Assembly (NCBI RefSeq): GCF_001540865.1
Contig: NC_033628.1
Coordinates: forward strand, 4,600,787 to 4,664,786
DNA from: Ananas comosus
Lineage: Eukaryota > Streptophyta > Magnoliopsida > Poales > Bromeliaceae
DNA: 64,000 nucleotides
Reading direction: 5' to 3'
Shown: positions 12,394 through 21,921 of the stretch, piece after piece
Layout of the letters: each line of letters starts with the position of its first letter
Numbering within the stretch: the stretch's first letter is position 1
Notes under the pieces: model-generated
Told to the model about the DNA's origin: nothing
Databases searched by the model: none
What the model saw: the letters and a program-made list of their open reading frames with translations, nothing else
Translations under genes and position numbers: made by a program

Positions 12394-12557
12394 CTACATA
12401 AGAGAAGTAAGTAAATAAATTGAATGAGTGAATAATAGATGTTATTGGCGAGTGAATAAATAACAAAACCACTTTGTCTACTGTGAAGAATAAAATCAAT
12501 ACCAGCAGCTGTGCTGCGTCCTTTGCCACAATATGACTGCACGAACCAAAATTAAAA

Positions 12558-13312
12558 CCTGATAAGAGTGTTCTATTATGCCATGAGAGTGTCCTATTAT
12601 GCCAAAAATAATTAATACTTGAAAGAGTATTCTATTAAACTCTAAAAGTGTTCTATTATGGCATAAGAGTGTAAGATTGCAACGCATACGTGTTCGCAAC
12701 GCTAAATCTGATAAGAGTGTTCTATTAAGCCCTAAGAGTGTTCTATTATGGCATAAGAGTGTAAAATTGCAACACATATATGTTCGCAATCCTAAACCTG
12801 ATAAGAGTATTTTATTATGCCCTAAGAGTGTTCTATTATGGCATAAGAGTGTCAGATTGCAACATATAACTCTCTATTTACAGAATTCCGATCAAATCAA
12901 TCCCTAAACATATGAGCTTAACGCATGTATTACAAGGAGCACTATATACCTACTGTCCCTCTACCCAAAATGGACACTATGCGAATGTTAAGAAAGATAG
13001 CCGAGAGGAAGGGTATGATTAGCGCACCAGTTTGAGGGAGAGCAAGAGTAGTGAGGAATGGGCTCCCGGATCCTATGGTGGAAGGATAACACTCTCCCCC
13101 AGGTGGACAGCTAAATCGCAGACCCTAAACCTGATAAGAGTCTTCTATTATGCCCTAAAAGTATTCTATTATGGCATAAGAGTGTCAGATTGCAACGCAT
13201 ATATGTTCGCAACCCCAAACCTGATAAGAGTTTTCTATTATTGCCAAAGAGTATTCAATTATGGCATACGAGTGTCAAATTGCAACGCATATATGTTCGC
13301 ATTAAACCATAT
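12558..13312. repeat. 90-bp tandem array, interrupted
   Basis: Units begin CTGATAAGAGTGTTCTATTA and contain GGCATAAGAGTGTcAGATTGC and ATATGTTCGCAA. Starts at 12,708/12,798 and 13,131/13,221 give a period of exactly 90 bp, with a further partial unit from 12,558. Within a unit, AAGAGTGTTCTATTATG is itself repeated. A 265-bp unrelated segment (about 12,866-13,130) separates two pairs. Confidence 0.8.
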
Positions 13313-14497
13313 ATGTGTTTGTGAACTGTGCTATACAAGTAGCAATACTACAAATACAAACAAAATAATCATTAATAAGAGTATACAAGTATGATATTTC
13401 GTTTCAAGCAGTATAGCAAACTAACTCCTAAAACCACATAGCACCGTTCTACCAATCCATAAGAGAATATACTAGCAATTAATACATATTTTCTACACCT
13501 TTTTCCCATTCAAACAAAATAAAACTTAATCATATGCATAATTTGTATATTTGTAATGAATACATGTTTTCTATCCTAAACCGAACAAAATTTAATAAAA
13601 TGCGTGAAGTATACGTGTGTGACTATGAAAGCAACTTCTAAACCCTAAACCCTAATCCTAACCCTAAACCCTTTATTTTTATAAATACAACCAAAAATAA
13701 AATATACCAGCAGTGTTCTAAAATTAAATGAATCTGCTAGTCGGTGACGAAGTCCGCAGCATGCAAAGGCAAAGCGAAACTGGAACCCTAAACCCTCAAA
13801 ATAGAAATTTCATATTGAACAAAAAATTAAAAGAAAAATATTATAGGAATTAAAATATTCCCCTGTTTGGGTTGAGTCCTTTGTTTGGGTTGTGGCCGAG
13901 AGGTCCGAAATCGCCCCTAATTTCAGCCGTCCATAAGCAAATGAACAAGTGGCAGGCCCTGGGATGGACAGGGGAGCGGTGTGGAGAGTCGTACAAGCGA
14001 TTGAGAGGCGACCTCCTACCAATGGAGAGAGGCGAGGGCGAAAGGGAGCTCCAAGACGGCATGGAACAGGATTTCCTACAGAGCGCAACAATGTGTGGAA
14101 TAAAAGCACTCCCTGCCGAGCTCCTACCCGATGGAGAGAAGCGAGAGCGAGAGAGAGGCGAGAGCACTAGAGCAAGAGAGAGGCGAGATCGCGAGAGCGA
14201 GAGCGAGACGCGGCTGCGAGAGAGAGAAAAAGAGAGGGCGAATGCTTCGCATTGAAGGAAAACGAGGGGGTGAAGTTATATCTCACTTTTAATCAATATT
14301 AAATCTCAACCACTGAATTAATGGTTGTAGGATGTACACCCCTAATGGGGGAGTACAGGTAGACTTTTCCTTTTAAAAAAGAATTTGAGTATTTAAAATA
14401 AAACTAGAGTGCAAAGTGGGTGCTACAGGTGAACTTACCCTTATAAGCATTTTCCTTTGAAAAAATATTTAAGTTGGCATCGAGGAATTTTAACTTT
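13313..14497. other. Non-coding flank with GA-rich block
   Basis: 13,313-13,840 is AT-rich with no gene. 13,860-14,255 turns purine-rich on the plus strand and ends in dense GAGAGCGAGAG repeats. Open frames here come from this composition. 14,256-14,488 contains two related phrases, GGAGTACAGGTAGACTTTTC and GGTGCTACAGGTGAACTTAC, 80 bp apart. It could be the end region of the element that carried the Ulp1 exon, but no terminal repeat pair was found. Confidence 0.4.
13638..13672. repeat. Interstitial telomere-like tract
   Basis: Four to five imperfect copies of the plant telomere heptamer CCCTAAA / CCTAACC lie within 35 bp. The tract is too short for a telomere remnant and is more likely repair-derived or a telo-box cluster. 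Confidence 0.7.
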
Positions 14498-14862
14498 GGC
14501 CAATTTGCATAAAAAATCCACTAGTTTTGTGCTTTTGCAAAAGTGGGCCACCTTTTTCGATTTTACAGATTTGAGCCGGATTTTTAGCAAACTAATCAAA
14601 ATACCTTTATTTTTTTTCTCTCTCCTCTTTTTTTTTTTCTCTTGTTCTTTTTTTTTCTCTCTCCAAAGAAGGCAGCTGTAGTGCCCCTGGTGTTTAGCAG
14701 TCTGTGTGATTTCAGTATCTGTAGCTTATCGACACATCTGGTGGGATGTCGAGACAAATCGGAGTCGTTTTGGCACGAAATAGACGTAAAACGGACTCAA
14801 TGTAGTGCAGGAGTGGAGTTCTGACACTGAAATCTGCAAAGTGCAGGATTTCAGTGTTGAGT

Positions 14863-15078
14863 ATCGGTACCTGAGGATAAGTACCAGTACCCCAGTGAGA
14901 TTGCAGAATTGGATGCTCTCGGGTTTGCGTATATCTGATGCCGAGTACCGGTACCTATTGTCGAGTACTGGTATCGAGCTCGAGTACCTGTATTGCATCG
15001 GGATGGTATCGGTACCCAATGTGTGAGAATGCTGGTTGAGGGCCGCGTACCGGTATCCAAGTGGGGTACCGGTACTCC
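14863..15078. repeat. TACCGGTA palindrome cluster in LTR-B1
   Basis: At least seven full or partial GGTACCGG/TACC palindromes (for example TACCGGTACC at 14,945 and TACCGGTATCC near 15,048) lie 190-400 bp inside the LTR. The long frames here simply read this repeat. Confidence 0.7.
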
Positions 15079-16213
15079 AGCTGGAAAAATGAGTTGGTAA
15101 GGGGTAGTTTGGTCTTTTGAAGTGTCGTTCATTCCAATATTAACCCAGCCTATTTATATGCATAGGGTGTTTAGGGAGGGGGATGTTGCTTTTTTTCTTC
15201 TCTCTCTTTTGCTGGTGGTTGCCGTGCGTCGGGAAAGTTGAGGCTCGAGCTCGTTCGGATTCGACGTTCCTCCGGAGGACCGTTCGTGCACGTGAGAGTC
15301 GCGGTTGCGCCATTGGAGATCAGGCGAACGCGTGGGTTCTCTTTTATCGACTTTTAGCCGACATTGGAAGAGTAATCGAGGTGGGTTGATGTTTACCGAA
15401 ATCGTCGGATTTCCTCCTTAAGTCGGAGTTTTGTCAGTATATATGGTTTTATGTATAGCATCATGCTTAGTAGCTCAATTTATCGATTTGCATAGTTTTT
15501 ATGGAATCTAAATTTGGAGCCTTAATTTAGAATCTTTTTACATGTTAAACTGGGAATTGACTTAGGAGAAAACATGTTAAATCCTACACTGTCATTTTCT
15601 GAAAAGTTACCAAATTTAGCTTTAGGAGCTGTGGTTCTTTTATATCCTCGCTGTTAGTGCGTATTGAATACTCAAACTAGTGTAGGATGAGCTTACGCTC
15701 GTGCTTGGAGGCCGAGCTCGTTTTACAGTAATGTGTAGGCTATTTCGTACTATCGGGTGCTGTCGCGGTTGACGGTGGACCCAAATTTCTATATTTTGCA
15801 TTAGATTATGCCAAGGGCACGTGAGCTTTGGTTGTTAGACCAGTTAGACCCATTTGCATTGACTACAGTCTGTGACAGTCTGATTGAGCTCGGCATAGAC
15901 ACGCTTGCATAGTCGGTTGGGTTGCGCCCACGAGTGCCGCTCCGGAGTCTGGCTACCTTGCATTAATGTCGTAGTAGTCCGGTTTGGACTTTGCTCTCCA
16001 CCGACCGCCCTCAGGGTGGTGTACGGTGTAGCTTAGACAGGCGGGACGATCGTATCGTAGTCCCTAGTGAGATTGGGTCTGTGTGATGCATGTTTTTATC
16101 TACAGATAGCTTGTGTTGGTTAGCGATAGCATAGTATCATGTAGCTATAGAGTTTTTCCAGCTTTCATTACTATCCTTTGCACATATTTCTGTAGACTTG
16201 GTGGGTGAGCCGA

Positions 16214-17714
16214 GTCGCAAACCTTATATGCTATCACATACGATGACAATCAAAGCCAACAACTAGGTTCAAGTCACTCAACACTATGCTTCCGAACCTC
16301 CCGGCAAACAGACTGAGACTACTAACCAAACAAACCTTTTAGTTGTAACAGGTACAACTAAAGAGCTAACAAGCACCCAGACTCGAACTAACATCAGAAC
16401 CATCAGCAATGACGATAAGTCCACTGCACAAAACCTGCCAGGGAATAATCCAAGACTCGCTACATGGTCAAAGATGACCATCACTTAAGCTTTCTCATAA
16501 GACAAGCTAGAGCAAATACTCACCCAATCCAAAAGTCCCGAAGCAAGGAAAGGGTATTTCGCCCCACTTTCGACAGTATATTGTCTGCAGCCAATGTACT
16601 TATCAAAAGAAAGCGAAATATCCGAAAATCTACTACCAACAACAAGTTGGAAGCGCGACAGGTCAAAGTATCAAGTCACCTGATACCTCTTAACTGAACC
16701 AAGAGTTCACAACCATTACTGGCAAAACATCGACTTTACAAGTCAACATTCGAAATCAGAACGACCCTGAACCGACACATAGGGAGTCCTATAACTTTCA
16801 ACATCCGAAAGCTGCTAGCGACAATAAGCCGCGAATCGCACAAACTGAGGCTTTATGAAACGATTTCTCTAACTTATTTCCGCGCTACAACCGAGCGATA
16901 ACTAAAGCTACGAGAACTCTGACAATACCCTGAAGTATATATCTCGAGTTGAAACGAGCCTTATCACAAACCACAGACTAACCCACATCACACCATTTAG
17001 GTGTTAGAACAGCCGCATATGATGTATGCATCAACAAAGGCCTAACACCAAAACTGTGTCAATCCGATTCTATTACACATCCATTTGACGAAAGAACTAG
17101 ATAAAGGTCAAAAGACCCAAACCGCTGATTCCAATCGGCAAACGAGGAGGAAAAGTAGGCATCACAACCCTACCCAAGGATCTGCGGAGGTAACACTAAC
17201 TATGTAGTCGCCTAAACGACCGCTAACAAAACCTTAGGCTACACCATAGTAGCCTTATCGAAGTCGTGAATGTAGCTGATCACAGTGCCGTCTCCGTGGT
17301 GACACTCGCAATAGCTCTCGTGTTCTAAGTAGGGAAAGTGGCTTGGGCGTCGGCAGTTAAGACACTCGCCTCGGCCCGAAGATCACCTGGCCCTTCAAGG
17401 CCACACCTGACAGGAGTGGCAACACCTGGGGAACACCGCCCTACCACTAGATGTCCAAAAAGAAGCACCGCCACTACTCCCGACTGAAACATCAGCTTGT
17501 GCGAAAATCGTAGTACATTAGGAAATAACCGTGCATTCGAGTTTACCAATCTCAACATGCACACCAAGACTCAAGCCCAAACCCCGCACTCACGTGCCTA
17601 TATACCGTAGGTCTTCCTATGGTTCAACCTAACCGATGGTTCAGTTTCATTTACTTTAAAAACAACCTGTGAATGGTGTTGTGGTTGTAACTTATCTCTG
17701 ATACCACTTTAATC
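16214..17714 (-). mobile_element. Internal region of family A element, non-coding
   Basis: This region follows the family A 5' LTR and a primer-binding site. Read on the minus strand it has no gag, protease, reverse transcriptase or integrase that I can recognise, and short frames only. It ends abruptly at about 16,214 in family B LTR sequence, so its 3' part and 3' LTR are lost. A non-coding interior of at least 1.5 kb after a nearly 4-kb LTR is reminiscent of LARD-type non-autonomous elements. Confidence 0.5.
17696..17706 (-). other. Retrotransposon primer-binding site
   Basis: TGGTATCAGAG on the minus strand lies 8 nt after the LTR end (GTGACA gattaaag TGG...). It matches the 3' end of plant initiator tRNA-Met, the usual primer of plant LTR elements. 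It fixes the LTR orientation and proves that this LTR is a 5' LTR. Confidence 0.8.
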
Positions 17715-17813
17715 TGTCACGCCCCGGGGTCCTTGTTAGATTGAAAGTACAGCGGAAGTGACTAAATTTTTTTTTTTTTGAAAACCTGACCCCAGCATAT
17801 GCGAGATCCGCCA

Positions 17814-17863
17814 CAAATACAGAAAATCCACTGTTCACACGGACAGAGTCTTCCCTGTATTTG
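17814..17863 (-). other. LTR-A2 terminal stem-loop
   Basis: CAAATACAG pairs with CTGTATTTG. On the minus strand the loop keeps GACTCTGTCCGTGTGAACAG. It is the same position and loop as in copies A1 and A3. The arms are shortened because AGGG has changed to AGAA on one side. Confidence 0.6.
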
Positions 17864-19766
17864 TAAGGCATCGTGCAAGTACAAGATGTGCAAACAGAGT
17901 ATAACCAGAATACAACCACAATACATGAATAGACAATTCTCAACATTCATTCACCATTCACCAAATATTTACCATTCAGTGTTTAAATATAAAAAAACTA
18001 CAAGAAAAACTCTTTTGAAAGCTATTTTCCATACGGAAACTCTTTTCTTTTTAAAACGCTACCACGAGGGGTAGAAAACTATTTTTTCCTTTTCACAAAA
18101 TTCACAAGTTCTATAGTTCATTCAAAACCACATAAATTCGAATAACATCAACCAACTGAACCATGAAATATCAAAGCTATTAATAACACAAGTAAACAGG
18201 GTAGGAACTAAACCAACAAGCCAGGCCGGAAGCTCTAGCGACCACTACGAACGTGTCGCACGTCTCGTCTCTACTGTCACCGCCTGTGATACCTGAAAAA
18301 TGGTGGGGGAGGTGAGAACATGTAAACATATCTCCCTTCCCAGTGGGTGCCGCAAGCCGAAGAAGGCGAGGAGTACTCACCGGATCAGAAAGAGATATAT
18401 AACAATATGGTAAACAAATACTGATGCTGATATAAAGGAACTACAGTAGCTATAACAGATAAAGAGGAAGCAATAAACAAAACTGCTACTGTAAGGAATG
18501 CAAAGCCGAGTAAGCCTCAAGGTAACAAAACCAAAACTGTACCCAATCTGATGCTGCTATATTGGTCCGCAGACCTCAAGCGTTGCCTGTCACAGAGCAG
18601 ACGCTGCCAACTTATTCATGCGTCACCGACGACCTATCCAGATACGTACACCCCTTGGTTGGTAGCCAAACCAACCTGGTGTCTAGAATACACAGTGCTG
18701 TGACTAAGTCATGCTGGTATGCTCAATACGAAAACCGGCTGAAGCCGGTGCCTAGGCCGAAGCCAGAAACAAAGGCGTACAACGTCGAACCACGATCAAC
18801 CAGATCGAAACACATGACAAAAGAGTCGATGTGTTGCCTAGACCCAAAGTCCACAGAGTCCAATCGACCAACAAGGCCACTGATACGAAGTACGAGAACC
18901 GACCAATCAGGTCAACAGATATGCATATAGATAGAACTACTATACTCCTACTCAGAATACTAAGCATGCAAACAACAAGTAGAGTATACTGGAATAATCA
19001 TGGGTGCAAGGCTCAATATATACTATGCAATAGTAACAATAGAAGAGTAAGGGTAAGAAACCATCACCGAGCGTGCACCACTGTACCAACGTCGGATTGA
19101 AGTACCCACCTATAAGGATGTCGCGTCTGTCTCCTTACTGCAAAAGAATGTCAACCGGACCTAAGGAAGGTCCACCGGGTTAGTGTCTAACCCACCACTA
19201 ATAACCACTGACTCCACATCCCACAGACTAATCCCACGGAAATGGGTTTCCCAAAACCGGCTACCATAACTCGTCGGAAGTCCCGAAAATCGCACGGGAA
19301 ATCCCCCCGGGACCCACGAACTGTCCCGGAACACACCGACTTGTGCTACGAGTCACCCGCTGCCACTAAACATAAATAATCATGCATCATGGCAGCAAAC
19401 ACAACTCCTCACGTCGAAGCAATTATCGTCGGATAATCGTTTCGATTCGGGTTCCCGGAAGTGTCTAATTCGACACCGGAACCCACCGTCGCTCACCCGT
19501 CATTTCTGAACTCTCAAAATGACGCGAGTGACCAGCCAACAAGGCTCAGTGACTACACAATAGCTCACGAAGCACCGTCGGAATAATTCCGAACCGAACC
19601 AGCATTTCGTCGACTGATTTCGCCGAGAAACGAGCCGGAAATCACTTTTCTATTTCCGCAAGGGCTTGGGGTCTTGGACAATCAGTCCAGGGGTTACCCA
19701 CAGCCTGTACACGCTGCCCACAACGACCACAACAAACAAGATTGCATCAAAGCCCTCCCGACTACC

Positions 19767-19794
19767 CGAAATCACATTATTTTATGTGATTTCG
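19767..19794 (-). other. LTR-A2 leader hairpin 2
   Basis: Perfect arms CGAAATCACAT / ATGTGATTTCG around a 6-nt loop. The position matches hairpin 2 of copy A1, whose arms are TTTACATAAAAT. Confidence 0.6.
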
Positions 19795-20010
19795 ACGTTT
19801 TTATGGTCCGACTACGCAAACCGGAAGTCAATCAGCCAAGCCGAGACACCCGCTGACAGGTCTCGGCGTGCCGGAGGCTGTGCTCACCTTTCGGAGCACT
19901 GCTGTCCACTGGGGTAATCGCACAAGCGACGCGAAGATCTGTGAAACAGCGCGTACAGTGCCAAGATCGCAATTAACTCGCTAACCAGGACATCATTTAC
20001 TCTAACGGAG

Positions 20011-20053
20011 GTGAGCACGATGTTCAGAATGAACCCAGGGTCATCGTGCTCAC
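20011..20053 (-). other. LTR-A2 leader hairpin 1
   Basis: GTGAGCACGATG (20,011-20,022) and CATCGTGCTCAC (20,042-20,053) are perfect 12-bp arms with a 19-nt loop. Counterparts are at 1847-1894 and 33,301-33,347. Confidence 0.65.
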
Positions 20054-20903
20054 TTCCCCATTTATCAGAGAGCCCTTGGATCACCGGAAAGGCAATCGGA
20101 ACCCCAGAACAGTGCACAGGAATTTAAATGCAGCCTAACCTAAGCAGTAGAGCTAGGGTTGGTCGCCGGCGGCCGGACGGCGGGCGGCCCGGCCAGGGGA
20201 GGGTGCGGCCGGTCGGTGGGGTCCGGGGCACCAGCTCGCCGGCGGCGGGAGGCTGCCAGTGGTGCGGCGGAGGAGATCAACTCCACCTAGCTACTCTCGG
20301 GTTCAATATCTGCGGCGGCCACGCGATGGTCGGAGAAGCTTGGGACGGCAACGACCTGTCGCAGGAGGCCGAGGGGAAGGCGGCGCGCACAGCCTAGGGC
20401 GGCGGCGGCGCACGAAGGCAGTGCGGGTCCAAGCTTGGCCTGCACGCGCTCCAGATGGCCGCAGAGAGATCCGGCGGTGGCCGGCGGCGCGCGGGGACGG
20501 CGAAGAGGCGCGCGGGAGGTCGCCGGAGGTCACCGGAGGGCGGCGCGACCGATGGGGAACGGCGGCAGCACACGGGAGCAGAGATCACCCAGGCTCGGCC
20601 TGGGTGACTGCAGGTTGGCCGCAGAGAGCAAGGCGGCTCCGGCGGCGCACGGGGATGGCCAGGGCCGACGAAGGAGATGGCGGAGATGGGTCTCGGCCAG
20701 GGGACAATGGCGCTCGAGCTAGGGTGGCTTCCTGGGTCCGCAACCACAGTGCGGTGAAGTGGTTGGCCGAGAGGAAAAGAGAGAGGTGATGCAGGGATTT
20801 CCAGCGGCCGGGGGTGCTCGCCGGCGGCCGGAGCATGCGCACGGGGAAGGCAAGAATCAGCTGAGGCGGCTGGTGGACTAGGGTTAGCTGGAATGACTTA
20901 GGG

Positions 20904-20948
20904 TTAGGGTTTCACCTCGAAACCCTAAAGCAATGTATATATACATAG
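20904..20948 (-). promoter_or_regulatory. LTR-A2 TATA box and inverted telo-box pair
   Basis: On the minus strand GTATATATACAT (about 20,934-20,948) is followed by TTAGGGTTTC/GAAACCCTAA inverted arms (20,904-20,913 and 20,919-20,928) around a 5-nt spacer, then further CCCTAA copies and the GC-rich leader. Telo-boxes beside the TATA/start region are known from plant ribosomal-protein and EF1A promoters. Their use in this LTR is an inference. Confidence 0.6.
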
Positions 20949-21921
20949 CGCAAGCTTGCAGAAAACCCCCTCTAGTCTAATAGTTTTCGACCAAGCCCCC
21001 TGCCAACATGTGCACCTTGCATATAAGTCCCTTGACGTTTGAATTTACGCAAAGTGGCGCATAAAATATTAGGTTTCTTCGCAATTTATCCGTTTTGCCA
21101 ATTTGACCTCTCAGCGAAGATCTCACAATTCCCGAAGATCCGTCTACCAGATTTCCGAACGGATCATGCCAACGCGTTCAACACGACTGGAGCATCGAAT
21201 CTAGTATCTTGTTTCATCCGATTTGGTCTCTGATTCACGACGGAACCAGCCCTTTTTGCTTCCACCAATAACCACATATTTTTTTCATATGTAAAACCAA
21301 ACAAACCCCTTTTTCTCGACAACCGTGCATCAGAACCCAATTCCGTCAGTGCCATTGGGTCCAGAATAGTTGAGCCGTTCGAAACGAGCTATTGGAGTCC
21401 TATGTTTGTAGTCCAATACGCACTAGAACCCTTCTCTACTCACTCATTCGAAAAGCCGGAGTTACTATTCACTTTAAGTCATCGGTCCTGGTCGCGTAAC
21501 TTCTCCATTGTAACTCGTTTTCTCTTGAAACTTGACGAGTGTCTTTGTAATTAAATTACACACAGAAACATCATCAACAGAGAGTTTAGCTGCACTGCCA
21601 AAATCTCAGTCCTTACATATGTACTATGAACCTTATGTTTTATATATATATTCATGTTCAGTAGCAGCTCGACACTCGGTTGTAGCTATGATTTGTTTAC
21701 AGATACAGCTATCGCTTCGTATATACGAAAAATTCCTATATATACAACGGGTCTGTTGGCGTGCCCGGGGAACCGTGGTAATCCGGGGCGTGACAGCAGC
21801 GGAGGCGGAGGCGGAAACAGCCCGCCTCGCCTCTGCTTCGCACGCCCTCGCCCTCTCCCTCGCCCTCACCCGTGCACCCCCGCCCTCCTCGCCTACGACC
21901 TTGCTGAGGCCGTGCCGCGAC

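Larger units (their letters stand above)
17715..21617 (-). mobile_element. Family A 5' LTR (copy A2)
   Basis: On the minus strand it begins TGTAAGGACTGAG (21,617) and ends GGACCCCGGGGCGTGACA (17,715), 3,903 bp. It is longer than the solo copies (3,071 and 3,153 bp). A primer-binding site follows. The GC-rich leader spans about 20,130-20,870. Conserved hairpins are at 20,011-20,053, 19,767-19,794 and 17,814-17,863. The 5-mer TATGT at 21,618-21,622 would be one target duplication; its partner was lost with the element's 3' end. Confidence 0.85.
14677..21795 (+). mobile_element. Family B LTR (copy B1) with nested element
   Basis: It begins TGTAGTGCCCCTGG (14,677) and ends AATCCGGGGCGTGACA (21,795), flanked by a perfect 5-bp duplication GCAGC (14,672-14,676 and 21,796-21,800). 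Family B sequence covers 14,677 to about 16,213 and 21,618-21,795. About 330 bp of the LTR between these pieces is missing, replaced by a family A element. A TACCGGTA palindrome cluster lies at 14,863-15,078. The terminal stem-loop is at 21,719-21,745 (GTATATA/TATATAC arms). Confidence 0.82.

Noticed and set aside
20128..20842. GC-rich frames up to 176 codons
   Set aside because: Same LTR-A leader on the other strand, no domain, no conservation with 850-1520 or 32,800-33,290.
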